The position numbers and the translations under genes were made by a program. Of a stretch of DNA of 64,000 nucleotides, positions 29,372 through 38,250 are shown in pieces. Source of the DNA: an uncultured Granulosicoccaceae bacterium (GTDB taxonomy: Bacteria > Pseudomonadota > Gammaproteobacteria > Granulosicoccales > Granulosicoccaceae). The stretch lies in assembly GCA_938041955.1 (NCBI GenBank), contig CALISD010000001.1, positions 58,065-122,064 on the forward strand, in the 5' to 3' direction. The notes under the pieces are model-generated. The model saw only the letters and a program-made list of their open reading frames with translations. It was not told where the DNA came from and did not search any database. Numbering within the stretch: position 1 is the first letter of the stretch; every line of letters starts with the position of its first letter.

Positions 29372-30430
29372 GTGGACGATCTCCGAAGAGCCATTGGAAT
29401 GACTGAATCAAAAATACGACGTTTTCGCTACCTGGGAATAACCACAGTGGCCGCGGTGTATTGTCTCATACTGATCGCCGGGGCAGTGCGTGCGACTGGC
29501 TCCGGCATGGGCTGTCCGGACTGGCCAACGTGTTTCGGACAATGGATACCGCCTGTCAGTGAAAGCCAGCTGCCAGCCGACTATCAGCAGATTTATGCCG
29601 ACCGTGGCTATGCTGAAACTGAATTCAACCCGACCAAGACCTGGATTGAATATACTAACCGGCTGGTAGGAGTATTGATCGGGATACTGATCTTTTTCAC
29701 CATGCTATCGTCGCGACACTTTCGGGTAGAGAACAACCTCGTGACCAGGCTTTCGGTATTTGCTTTTATCGCGGTGGTGTTTCAAGGCTGGCTGGGATCA
29801 CGAGTCGTTGCGAGCAATTTACACCCCGGAATGATTACGTTGCATATGTTGCTTGCACAATTAATTGTCGCGGTTTTAATTTGTGCGGTGATGCGCTCAC
29901 AGAGAGACGTGATCAGTGGTCAGGGCATGGAAAAGCTGCCTAAGAGCTTCAAAGCCGTGCTAACTGTTGTGATGGTCATGACTCTCATTCAAATGGTGAT
30001 GGGCACCCAGGTCAGAGAGGCGATTGATATCATCGCGCGCAGTGATGACACGCGCAGCCTGTGGATCGAACAACTGCCATTGATATTTCTGGTGCATCGG
30101 TCTTTTTCGTCGTTAATTCTCTTTTCTAATCTTTGGTTGGTGTGGCAGGTATGGAAACATATTCCCTCTACTCAACCAATGTATCGTTTCGCTCTGGCGC
30201 TTGCAGGCTTGATTATCTCAACGATTTTAATTGGCGTTATAATGGATCGATTGCATATCCCGGCGTTCTTCCAGCCCTTTCATTTGTGGCTTGCGTCTCT
30301 TATTTTCGGGGTGCAAATCACGATATTCCTGTTCTTGAGATACGGTCTGCAAAAAGGCACGATGTCCAATCAGCGGGGGCGTTCCACAGTGCCGGGAACA
30401 ACTGCCGGAGCGATATCACCGGGAATGTAG
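29372..30430 (+). CDS. Heme A synthase, COX15/CtaA family
   Basis: Inner-membrane oxidase that converts heme O to heme A for aa3-type cytochrome oxidases. Up to 352 residues, with eight predicted helices. Motifs include GAVRATGSGMGCPDWPTCFG near residue 35 with the paired Cys, EYTNRLVG near residue 90, NLHPGMITLHMLLAQL (heme-ligand His) and VHRSFSSLILFSNLWL near residue 230. The GTG at 29372 gives 352 residues; an ATG at 29399 gives 343, and neither has a strong ribosome site. The form is like the COX15-type proteins of proteobacteria. Oxidase structural genes and heme O synthase are not in the window. Confidence 0.92.
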   Translation: MDDLRRAIGMTESKIRRFRYLGITTVAAVYCLILIAGAVRATGSGMGCPDWPTCFGQWIPPVSESQLPADYQQIYADRGYAETEFNPTKTWIEYTNRLVGVLIGILIFFTMLSSRHFRVENNLVTRLSVFAFIAVVFQGWLGSRVVASNLHPGMITLHMLLAQLIVAVLICAVMRSQRDVISGQGMEKLPKSFKAVLTVVMVMTLIQMVMGTQVREAIDIIARSDDTRSLWIEQLPLIFLVHRSFSSLILFSNLWLVWQVWKHIPSTQPMYRFALALAGLIISTILIGVIMDRLHIPAFFQPFHLWLASLIFGVQITIFLFLRYGLQKGTMSNQRGRSTVPGTTAGAISPGM

Positions 30431-30548
30431 ATTCGCTTCGAGTTCGAGTGTTTCAAATCACTGTCTGGTCACAGCGCTATTAGTTTGGCTCAGGTAAGCT
30501 TGGCAATACTCATCCAATGCTGTGAACGCTCGCAGCCCGGAGCAAGCC

Positions 30549-31685
30549 GTGTCTTTTCTTATCGCGATCCCCTGTATTACTGCCGTCTACCTGATGGTGG
30601 GAAAACTTGGATTATCAAGAGTAGGTTTTGCCACTCTTGGCCTGCTGTTGACGGTGGCCTTCGCTGGCTATGGGTTGTTTGTCCCCGGTGTTGACGCAGT
30701 GATTGCCGCTTGTATAACAATGGCCATGGCTAACCTGTGTGCATGGTTTATCGATGCCTATCTGATGGAAGAAGTTTCAGAAGAAGAGCTTAAGCAAGAG
30801 CTGGCGGTACTAACCACAAAGCAACGAATGGGTAGTTTTTGCAGTCGGCTTACTCACGACTTTGCTGTTTGTCCACAAGACAGCGTCTTCGCAGTAGGGC
30901 TAATCAACAACAACGATTGGTCAACCCTTGCAACTGCTATCGAAAACATGACTGCTTCCGAGCGTCAGGGTTTTTACGCTAATTTAAACTACAGCTCCAT
31001 CAGTGAGCGCGCGTTGCAAGAAGTAATCAATGAGCACCCGAAAGATGCAGATGCTCATGTGTTAATGGGGCATGTGAAATTGTGCCTTGCAAAGAGATTG
31101 GGCCTAAAGCCCGGAGCACGTTTCGAAGAGCCAGTGGCTCTGGCAATAAGGCAGGCCTTTAAGCACTTTAACTTAGCGCTCAGAGTCTATCCGAATGACG
31201 CGGAAGCGCTGTGCGGTTTGTTGATGGCGAAAGGGTTCACCGGTCTAAGTGACGAACACGTGATGAACAGTCTTGAGCAACTGCTTCAGGCCGAGCCAGG
31301 ACATTTACATGGTGTTATCGCCGCTGCTCGATTTCTTGTGTTATCGACGCGGCAGGCGAACGAGTTTGTTACTCTGGTAGAGACATCCGTGGATGGAAGG
31401 TCCGAGTCGACTGTGGCGATTGCCAGAATCATTGCACATATCGAGTGCATGGGATTGGTTGAAAATGGTGTAAACAACTCGCAAGTGATTGCAGATGTTT
31501 ATAAGCAGTTGAGTAGTTACAAAAAGGATGCTGACAGTCTTGGAAAGTGGCAGCGCGGTATGTCAGACAATGTAGTTGCCTATATGCTGCAATTGATTGG
31601 TGACGCCAAAGAATCTAAGCACTATCTGGACAGGATTAACGGGCTTGTGAGTCCTTACCCTTGGCAGATTAACTCTGTCGCTTAG
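30549..31685 (+). CDS. Unrecognised membrane protein with TPR-like helical domain
   Basis: I do not recognise this protein (378 residues). I chose the GTG at 30549 because a GGAG site stands six bases before it (30539-30542); a GTG at 30522 lacks one. Residues 1-62 form two or three hydrophobic segments (MSFLIAIPCITAVYLMVGKLG, LLLTVAFAGYGLFV, AACITMAMANLCAWFI). The rest is helical with TPR-like pairing (NEHPKDADAHVLMGHVKLCLA near residue 165; HFNLALRVYPNDAEALCGLLMAKG near residue 215). The layout recalls CcmI (cytochrome c maturation), which has N-terminal helices and a TPR region, but similarity is not strong enough to name it. It follows the heme A synthase by 118 bases. Confidence 0.7.
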   Translation: MSFLIAIPCITAVYLMVGKLGLSRVGFATLGLLLTVAFAGYGLFVPGVDAVIAACITMAMANLCAWFIDAYLMEEVSEEELKQELAVLTTKQRMGSFCSRLTHDFAVCPQDSVFAVGLINNNDWSTLATAIENMTASERQGFYANLNYSSISERALQEVINEHPKDADAHVLMGHVKLCLAKRLGLKPGARFEEPVALAIRQAFKHFNLALRVYPNDAEALCGLLMAKGFTGLSDEHVMNSLEQLLQAEPGHLHGVIAAARFLVLSTRQANEFVTLVETSVDGRSESTVAIARIIAHIECMGLVENGVNNSQVIADVYKQLSSYKKDADSLGKWQRGMSDNVVAYMLQLIGDAKESKHYLDRINGLVSPYPWQINSVA

Positions 31686-31690
31686 TGTTG

Positions 31691-31715
31691 GTGCCTATCG
31701 CAGTGCGATAGGCAC
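31691..31715. terminator. Hairpin terminator between convergent genes
   Basis: A near-perfect inverted repeat, GTGCCTATCGCA (31691-31702) and TGCGATAGGCAC (31704-31715), around one base; as RNA it would fold as a 10-11 bp stem with a small loop. It sits between the membrane TPR gene and the convergent lon gene. No T-run follows. Confidence 0.65.
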
Positions 31716-31733
31716 CCACTGTGACTGCACCGG

Positions 31734-34127
31734 TCAGCTGCTTCGAGATCCTTTGAATACGATGTTGCTAACGTCTTCATAGGTCTTTGCAAAATGAACT
31801 TTGATGCCGGATTTGACTGAACGTGAAAGTTCGTCGTAGTCGCGTTTGTTGTCAAATGGCAGCACCACGGTCTTTATTCCCAATCGCTTCGATGCAATCA
31901 GCTTTTCCTTGATGCCACCCACTGGAAGTACTTGCCCTGTAAGTGTTAGTTCTCCTGTCATCGCAACTGTTGCAGCCACTTTTTTGTTTAGCGCAAGCGA
32001 CAGCAGTGCAGTTGCCATGGTGATACCGGCGCTGGGTCCGTCTTTAGGAGTGGCGCCTTCCGGAACGTGCAAATGTACGAAGGCATTTTTACTGAGATCA
32101 GTCTTAAACTTGTAATCTGACAAGTTAGAGGTCACATAACTGTACGCAATCTCTGCTGATTCCTTCATTACTGCGCCAAGGTTGCCGGTGAGTTTGACGC
32201 CGTTTTTCTCTTCACTGACTACTGTGGCTTCTATGGGCAGGGTAGCGCCACCCATCGCTGTCCATGCCAGACCGGTCACTACACCGACACCGGTAAGCTG
32301 GCGTTCCTGTCTGAAAATAGGTTGTCCAACAAAGTCGGTCAGCGTCTTGTTGTTGATTGACACTTTGTTACTGCCACTGAGCAGCTTAACCACCGATTTT
32401 CGTAGAATTTTTGACAAAAGCTTTTCAAGGTTTCTCACCCCGGCTTCACGTGCATAACCTTCAATCAGGGCCTTCATTGCACTGTCGGTGATTGTGACTT
32501 TAGACGGTGCAACTTTGTTCCGTTCAAGTAGTCGCGGCCACAGATGCTTTGTGGCGATCTTAAATTTTTCCTCTGGAAGGTAGCCCGCAAGACGGATGTC
32601 ATCCATTCGATCCAGCAACGGTCTCGGAATGGTATCAATCTGATTGGCAGTACAAACAAATAACACCCGCGATAGATCAACTCTTAAATCGAGATAGTGA
32701 TCAAGAAATTCACTATTTTGTTCCGGGTCCAGTACTTCCAGCAGCGCAGAAGCCGGATCGCCTTGAAAAGACGCGCCAATCTTGTCTACTTCATCAAGCA
32801 TGATGACCGGGTTTTCGACTTGCACATCTTTTAGTGCCTGCACCAACTTGCCTGGCATGGCACCTATATAAGTACGTCTATGACCTTTGATCTCTGCTTC
32901 GTCGCGCATACCACCCAGGCTGAAACGATAAAATTTTCGCCCCAGTGAATCGGCAATCGACCGACCGATAGAAGTTTTGCCCACACCGGGTGGTCCTACC
33001 AATAGCAGGATCGATCCTGATATTTCGCCGCGGTAGGCACCAAGCGCCAGAAATTCGAGTATTCGATCTTTGACATCATCAAGACCTGCGTGGTCCTTAT
33101 TTAAGATTCGACGCGCCTGTTTAAGGTTGAGCTTGTCTTCCGAGTGAACGCCCCATGGCACGTTGGTTATCCAGTCAAGATAGTTTCTGGTGACGCCGTA
33201 TTCGGGTGAGCCGGTCTCCAGAATGGATAGCTTTTGTAATTCTTCGTCAAAGCGTTTTTGTACCGCTTCAGTGGGTGCGCGATTTTCCATGCGTTCAGCG
33301 AACTGCTCAATATCTGCGGTGCGATCATCTTTGGCAATACCCAGTTCGCGCTGAATGACTTTAAGCTGTTCTTTAAGAAAGAAGTCACGTTGGTTTTTAT
33401 GTATTTTGCTCTCAACTTCCTGTCTGATCTCACCCTGAAGTCGGGCCATTTCGATTTCTTTGCGAAGCAGTATCAATACTTTTTCCATACGCTGGAGTAT
33501 TGGAATGGTATCGAGTACTTCTTGTAGTTCGTTGCCTGGTGCTGTGGTGATTGCAGCTGCAAAATCTGCCAGTGGTGAGGGTTCGTTGAGATTAAAATGA
33601 TTGAGAAAGTTTTTAAGTTCCTCGTTGTATAGCGGGTTCAGCGGTACCAGTTCTTTTATGGCTTGTATGAGTGCCATCGCATAAGCCTTAACATCTTCCG
33701 GGCTCTCATCAGGCTCTATCGGATAGTCAACTGATCCCGCTAATGGTGGCGCTTTTCGTAGCCACTTGCGTATCGTGAAGCGCTGCAATCCCTGAGCGAT
33801 AAACTGGATGCTCGAGTCTTGTTCAATCACGTTATGCAAGCGCACCACGCAACCGATCTTTGAAAATTCTGTCGGATCCGGAATTTCCTGCGCATCGTCT
33901 TTTACGTGCACTAAGCCGAGCACATGTTGGCCATTCTCGTGCAATTGTTCGAACGTGCTTCGCCAATGATCACGGTCAACGACCAGGGGTTGGATTTGGG
34001 CGGGAAAGAACGGTCGGTCATAGACAGGTAAGATCAAAATTTTTGTCGGCAATGCCTGACCGGGCAAGATCAGACCAGTGCTCTTTTTCTTGTTCTTTGG
34101 TAGTACTTGTGGGTCGTCTTCGCTCAT
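31734..34127 (-). CDS. lon: ATP-dependent protease Lon (La)
   Basis: Cytoplasmic ATP-driven serine protease that degrades damaged and regulatory proteins, 797 residues, standard length. In order: N-terminal LON substrate domain (LPTKILILPVYDRPFFPAQ), coiled linker, AAA+ domain with Walker A GPPGVGKTSIGRSIADSLG and Walker B VIMLDEVDKIG, and a C-terminal peptidase domain with PKDGPSAGITMATALLSL (catalytic Ser) and PVGGIKEKLIASKRLG (catalytic Lys). The sequence just before the ATG at 34127 is pyrimidine-rich (CCCCCTCTCC) with no Shine-Dalgarno. clpX, clpP and hupB, the usual neighbours of lon, are absent. Confidence 0.97.
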   Translation of the reverse strand: MSEDDPQVLPKNKKKSTGLILPGQALPTKILILPVYDRPFFPAQIQPLVVDRDHWRSTFEQLHENGQHVLGLVHVKDDAQEIPDPTEFSKIGCVVRLHNVIEQDSSIQFIAQGLQRFTIRKWLRKAPPLAGSVDYPIEPDESPEDVKAYAMALIQAIKELVPLNPLYNEELKNFLNHFNLNEPSPLADFAAAITTAPGNELQEVLDTIPILQRMEKVLILLRKEIEMARLQGEIRQEVESKIHKNQRDFFLKEQLKVIQRELGIAKDDRTADIEQFAERMENRAPTEAVQKRFDEELQKLSILETGSPEYGVTRNYLDWITNVPWGVHSEDKLNLKQARRILNKDHAGLDDVKDRILEFLALGAYRGEISGSILLLVGPPGVGKTSIGRSIADSLGRKFYRFSLGGMRDEAEIKGHRRTYIGAMPGKLVQALKDVQVENPVIMLDEVDKIGASFQGDPASALLEVLDPEQNSEFLDHYLDLRVDLSRVLFVCTANQIDTIPRPLLDRMDDIRLAGYLPEEKFKIATKHLWPRLLERNKVAPSKVTITDSAMKALIEGYAREAGVRNLEKLLSKILRKSVVKLLSGSNKVSINNKTLTDFVGQPIFRQERQLTGVGVVTGLAWTAMGGATLPIEATVVSEEKNGVKLTGNLGAVMKESAEIAYSYVTSNLSDYKFKTDLSKNAFVHLHVPEGATPKDGPSAGITMATALLSLALNKKVAATVAMTGELTLTGQVLPVGGIKEKLIASKRLGIKTVVLPFDNKRDYDELSRSVKSGIKVHFAKTYEDVSNIVFKGSRSS

Positions 34128-34363
34128 GGAGAGGGGGCTTTAGTCCTGTGTAGGTGTGCCTGATAGAGGCTCGTGATTGACAGTTTTTGTACTGTTGCGT
34201 TATGAGTCAAAGGATATGCGTTAATCAAGCAAATTCAAGCTGCACGAATGGTAGCTACCCGCAGACAATGTACCAACAAACGTTATATTCGCATATGGCC
34301 GAATTACATTGCATGTGTGTCAGTCTGCCAGATTGTTGGCCGGATTTAATTACGCATTCAGAA

Positions 34364-35353
34364 TTAATCGATGCCAAGGGTTAGTGTGGCGGCCGCTGCC
34401 GCGACGATATCTTCAACACTCGCGCCTCTTGAAAGATCACAGACGGGCTTTGCAAAGCCTTGCAGAATAGGGCCTGTTGCCTGAGCGTTGCCACAGTACT
34501 GCACCATCTTGTAGGCAATGTTGCCGGCGTTTAGATCGGGGAATACCAATACATTGGCTTGTCCGGCAACGTCACCGGGATCTGCAAGTTTGGTATTGGC
34601 GACTCTAGCTGACAATGCGGCGTCTACCTGTACCTCGCCCTCGATTTTAATGTGTGGTGCTCTTTCGCGCACGATTTGCACAGCGGCAGTCACTTTGCTG
34701 ACGCTTGCGTGCCGCGCGCTGCCGTGTGTTGAGAAGGACAGCATCGCCACCTTCGGTTCCACATTCATCAGTTTTGCCGCGCTTTCGGCTGAGGTGATGG
34801 CAATTTCTGCCAGCTGCTCTTCTGTCGGTGCAATGTTCAGAGCGCAATCGGCAAACAGCAGTGTGTCGGCAACGCCTTCGGCAGGGTTTTTTAACGCCAT
34901 TATAAAAAAGCTGGAAAGGGTTTTGATTCCGGGTTTCGGACCAATAGCGAATGATGCCTCCAGAACTTTTGCAGTTGGCAATACTGCCCCTGCTACCATC
35001 GCATCGACTTCGTCGCTATGCAGCATGGCGATGGCTTGATACACCGGTAATTGCATAAACTCAGAGATTGTCTCAGCGGTGATTTTGCGTTTTTTACCGA
35101 TCAGAGCATCGCATAGATGTTGCGGTACCGGGGCTGTGCTATCGAATATCTCGATGCCTGACAGGTCATTATTCTCACTTTTTGCCACCGACGCTATTTT
35201 CGCAGCATCACCCAGCAGAACTGGTGTGGCAATGCCTTGTTGCATCATTTGGATGGCTGCGGATTGAATTCTTGGATCTTCGCCTTCGGGAAGCGCGAGT
35301 CGGCTATTTTTTGATTTACACTGCTCAATACAGTTTTTAATAACGTCATTCAT
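34364..35353 (-). CDS. pta: Phosphate acetyltransferase
   Basis: Converts acetyl-CoA and phosphate to acetyl phosphate and CoA. The 329-residue protein is the short single-domain type (PTA_PTB), without the DRTGG and N-terminal domains of E. coli Pta. I prefer the ATG at 35353 (MNDVIKN); a GTG at 35377 is also in frame. Conserved stretches are RLALPEGEDPRIQSAA at the start, GPKPGIKTLSSFFIM and MLSFSTHGSARHASVSKV near the middle, and ANVLVFPDLNAGNIAYKMVQ with LQGFAKPVCDLSRGASVEDI at the end. No ackA gene is adjacent, which is unusual since the two often sit together. Confidence 0.93.
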   Translation of the reverse strand: MNDVIKNCIEQCKSKNSRLALPEGEDPRIQSAAIQMMQQGIATPVLLGDAAKIASVAKSENNDLSGIEIFDSTAPVPQHLCDALIGKKRKITAETISEFMQLPVYQAIAMLHSDEVDAMVAGAVLPTAKVLEASFAIGPKPGIKTLSSFFIMALKNPAEGVADTLLFADCALNIAPTEEQLAEIAITSAESAAKLMNVEPKVAMLSFSTHGSARHASVSKVTAAVQIVRERAPHIKIEGEVQVDAALSARVANTKLADPGDVAGQANVLVFPDLNAGNIAYKMVQYCGNAQATGPILQGFAKPVCDLSRGASVEDIVAAAAATLTLGID

Positions 35354-35634
35354 AATGATGTCACTGAACTGTCGCACGATAACGTGGCGAACTATCAGTC
35401 CTGTAGATTAAAATGGGTCAGAATAATGTAACGATTCAGGGCGCATCTGTCGTCTCTATCGGCGTAGTCGTTCGTGCTCAAATATCCATGATGTTGCACG
35501 CGAACTCCTACCCTGGATTAACCAGGCACGACAGGCCCATCCTGAAAAGCTACAAAAGACTGTAAAAGCAGCCGAAAGTTGAATTTAGTGCCACCCGGCT
35601 GAATACCTGAATATTGAGTGAAGAATAACATTAG
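35354..35634. other. Divergent intergenic region between pta and ampD
   Basis: A 281-base gap that must carry promoters for both pta (minus) and ampD (plus). Half of it is occupied by copy B of the dispersed repeat (35428-35570). Outside the repeat I see no confident promoter pair or hairpin. Confidence 0.5.
35428..35570 (-). repeat. Dispersed ~140-bp intergenic repeat, copy B
   Basis: The reverse complement of this segment aligns with 21441-21575 over its whole length, with the same ordered conserved blocks (TTTTACAGTCTTTTGTAG at one end, CCCTGAAT and GTTAC at the other). Copy B is about eight bases longer, mostly through an insertion near 35511-35525. Unlike copy A it lies between divergent genes, so it is not simply a 3-prime-end element. 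See copy A for the shared blocks. Confidence 0.85.
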
Positions 35635-36216
35635 TTGAACATTGAAAATCACTGGCTGCAACCGGCCAAACATCTTCCGTCGCCAAACTTTGACGCCCGC
35701 CCATCAGGCTGTCAAATCGATACGGTTGTTATACACAATATCAGTCTGCCGCCGCGTCAGTTTGGTGGTTGTCACATTGATGAGCTGTTTACCAATTGTC
35801 TTGACCCGGGCGCGCATCCGTACTTTGCAGAGATTTGTCACCTTGAAGTTTCAGCCCATGTCCTTATCGACCGGATCGGTGAGATTACCCAGTATGTTGC
35901 CTTTGATCAGCGTGCCTGGCACGCGGGCCGGTCTAGTTTTGCCGGGCGTGAAAAATTCAATGATTTTTCAATAGGTATTGAGTTAGAGGGGGCTGATGAT
36001 GTGCCCTTTGAAGCAGTGCAGTATCTTGCGCTGGCGAAGTTAATTGCAGTGTTAGGTGGTGCTTACCCGGGCCTGCTTGATGCGCGAGACAATGTGGTGG
36101 GTGAGTCGAGGGTGGTCGGTCACAGTACGATTGCACCTGGTCGCAAGACCGATCCCGGCCCGCTGTTTGACTGGCAGAAGATGACCCAGTTGATCCGCTT
36201 CGTCAGTAACCTTTGA
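35635..36216 (+). CDS. ampD: 1,6-anhydro-N-acetylmuramyl-L-alanine amidase AmpD
   Basis: Cytoplasmic zinc amidase that removes peptides from anhydro-muropeptides during cell-wall recycling; in many bacteria its loss derepresses AmpC beta-lactamase. 193 residues, starting at a TTG (35635). It opens with the AmpD-like LPSPNFDARPSGCQIDTVVIHNISLPP, giving the first zinc His. The second His and the Asp lie in VGHSTIAPGRKTDPGPLFDW near residue 163, with the Lys-Thr-Asp-Pro-Gly signature. FDQRAWHAGRSSFAGRE and NDFSIGIELEG are also typical. No ampE follows; phaR is convergent and ends one base away. Confidence 0.95.
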   Translation: MNIENHWLQPAKHLPSPNFDARPSGCQIDTVVIHNISLPPRQFGGCHIDELFTNCLDPGAHPYFAEICHLEVSAHVLIDRIGEITQYVAFDQRAWHAGRSSFAGREKFNDFSIGIELEGADDVPFEAVQYLALAKLIAVLGGAYPGLLDARDNVVGESRVVGHSTIAPGRKTDPGPLFDWQKMTQLIRFVSNL

Positions 36217-36217
36217 G

Positions 36218-36622
36218 TTAAGACGTTGTACTGCGCGGCTCTGGTTTCACCCTTGCCGTTTGTTTGGTCACAGAAGGCTCGAGGATATGGTTCAGCTGTT
36301 CTCGCATTTGATCTTGCTTTTCGACAAATTTATTTACGCTATTTTCCAGGTATTCGCCCATCACGCCTTGCAGGCTATCGCCATAAAAGCGAATGAGGTT
36401 GGAAAGCAGCTGGTTGCTCAGCATGGAGGTTCCCGCCTGAGTTTCGCGCTCACCGATGATTTGCAGCAGCACGTGGTGGGTAACATCTGTCGAGTTAGTC
36501 GCATCGATCACCGAAAACACTTCACCGTTGATTATCATCGCCCTGATATGCTCGAGCGTAATGTAGGTGCTTAACTGGGTGTCGTACAGCCGTCTGTTTT
36601 GGTACTTCTTTATTGTTCGCAA
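36218..36622 (-). CDS. phaR: Polyhydroxyalkanoate synthesis repressor PhaR-like
   Basis: DNA-binding regulator that in PHA-producing bacteria represses phasin and its own gene and is released by binding polymer granules. The family begins with R-x-IKKYxNRRLYDT, seen here as RTIKKYQNRRLYDTQLSTYITLEHI. I chose the TTG at 36622 because it lies directly before this motif and has GGAA six bases upstream, giving 134 residues; an ATG at 36703 would add 27 non-conserved residues. The middle part (MLSNQLLSNLIRFYGDSLQG and MGEYLENSVNKF) fits the C-terminal PHB_acc domain. No phaC or phasin gene is in the window. Confidence 0.88.
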   Translation of the reverse strand: MRTIKKYQNRRLYDTQLSTYITLEHIRAMIINGEVFSVIDATNSTDVTHHVLLQIIGERETQAGTSMLSNQLLSNLIRFYGDSLQGVMGEYLENSVNKFVEKQDQMREQLNHILEPSVTKQTARVKPEPRSTTS

Positions 36623-36852
36623 ACAAATATTCCGTACATTGATTCCGAGCAATAATACCGCAATAGCAGGCCAGTGGCAGTTTAAATTTGGATCCAACCT
36701 CATTGCTGCTGTAGGTTTTGCGCCCTAACTGTCTGATTTTTCGTCAAACCACGGTTAATCATTGTGGGATTTTGTTTGGTGTGCACGGTGCTTGCACTCC
36801 ATAAATCTAGATTACTTCACAGTGTAATGTTGGCCTCACAAATAGTGGGCCG

Positions 36853-38235
36853 GTGACATTTGTTTGTCAGTTTTTGTTTGCCAATCGCCGCTCAAGGTTT
36901 AACTTGCCCAATCAACCGCTAAACCACACGCATTATGCAATTGCCACAGGGTGTTGTTTTATCGTGTTCTGTATTGCCGTGCTGTTTACCTTTGGCATAG
37001 CTGAACTTCAGTTTGGTAGTCAGGTAAATCCGGCTAGTGTCGATGCAATTGATGGTGGATCAAAAGTGTCTGTGTCGTTGCGAGGTGGCATCAAAGAGAT
37101 TCTGGCGGATACTGGAGTGCGCGGAAAAGCATCATTGGTAATCACGTTATTGTTCACGTTGTCTGTTGCGTTGTTTCCTGTCGCTGTTTCAATGCTTGCG
37201 CTGGTGTTTTCGTCGGTGCTTGTGGTGGCGGTACATTTTAGTGTCCCAGGTAACGGATCAGATCCGTCGCTGTTCGCGGTGTTTGCTACTCTGGTTTCTG
37301 TGTTTGTCTGCTATCTCATTTTTAGTGTGCTGCAACAGCTTGCACATCGTCGCAGAGTAGGGCGATTTTTTAAGAACTATGTGCCCTCTAACCTCACCGA
37401 TTACTACTTGCAAAACCCGGAGGGTATGGAAGCTGTAAGTGAGTCGCGTGAGCTGACCATTCTATTTTGTGATATCAAGCGTTTTACCAGCATTTCTGAA
37501 ACCCTTGAGCCTGATCGCTTGCGAGATTGGCTGAATGCCTACTTTGACATTGTCAGCCAGATTATTCATCAACATGGCGGTACCGTAGATAAGTATATGG
37601 GTGATAGTGTGATGGCATTCTGGGGCGCGCCCTGGGCGAGCGACACTCACGCCACTGATGCATTATATGCGTCGCGAAAAATTCAGCAGGAAGTGGCGGT
37701 GCTTTCACAACAGATGCAAACTATTGGTCTGCCGGCTATTACGATTGGCATTGGTATTTCTACCGGTTTTGCCAATGTCGGTCACATGGGATCGAAGCAT
37801 CACATGACCTATACCGCAGTAGGTGATCCAGTGAATACCGCGAATAGATTGCAACGTTGTACCGGGTATTACGATCTGGCGTTAGTGGTATCCGAAGCTA
37901 CTGTCGAAAAAGTCCCAAAGTATCTGTTTAGAGAACTCGATACCGTGCACGTAAAGGGTAGACAACGATTTGTTCGATTGTTTGAACCCGTGTGCCCCAT
38001 TGAGGATGCTTCACCGCAGTTGCTGAAAAGGCTGCAGTTACATCGCAAAGCGATGCAGTTTTATCGACGTGGAATGTGGCATGAGGCAGAAGCCCTGTTT
38101 GGGAAGCTAGGTCGAGATGATTTGGTTGAGCGTGAGTTTTACCAAAAGTATGTTGATCGCATTCAAAAAATAAAAAGCACCAGACCAAAAGATGAGCGTG
38201 CACATATTGTTGATTTGACCCGACAAATAGGCTGA
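36853..38235 (+). CDS. Membrane-bound class III (IIIb-type) adenylate/guanylate cyclase
   Basis: Predicted nucleotide cyclase of 460 residues. One helix near residues 30-50, a short extracytoplasmic stretch of about 45 residues, then about three helices (100-160) lead to a catalytic domain at about 190-375. Metal-binding Asp residues are in LFCDIKRFTSIS and KYMGDSVMAFWGAP. The substrate pair is Lys in GSKHHMTYT and Thr in TYTAVGDPVN, the Thr marking subclass IIIb; NTANRL holds the transition-state Asn and Arg. The layout resembles CHASE2-3TM-cyclase proteins with the CHASE2 sensor nearly gone. A helical TPR-like tail follows (LLKRLQLHRKAMQFYRRGMW). Start is GTG at 36853. Confidence 0.88.
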   Translation: MTFVCQFLFANRRSRFNLPNQPLNHTHYAIATGCCFIVFCIAVLFTFGIAELQFGSQVNPASVDAIDGGSKVSVSLRGGIKEILADTGVRGKASLVITLLFTLSVALFPVAVSMLALVFSSVLVVAVHFSVPGNGSDPSLFAVFATLVSVFVCYLIFSVLQQLAHRRRVGRFFKNYVPSNLTDYYLQNPEGMEAVSESRELTILFCDIKRFTSISETLEPDRLRDWLNAYFDIVSQIIHQHGGTVDKYMGDSVMAFWGAPWASDTHATDALYASRKIQQEVAVLSQQMQTIGLPAITIGIGISTGFANVGHMGSKHHMTYTAVGDPVNTANRLQRCTGYYDLALVVSEATVEKVPKYLFRELDTVHVKGRQRFVRLFEPVCPIEDASPQLLKRLQLHRKAMQFYRRGMWHEAEALFGKLGRDDLVEREFYQKYVDRIQKIKSTRPKDERAHIVDLTRQIG

Positions 38236-38250
38236 CGGGTGCTTTAGCCG

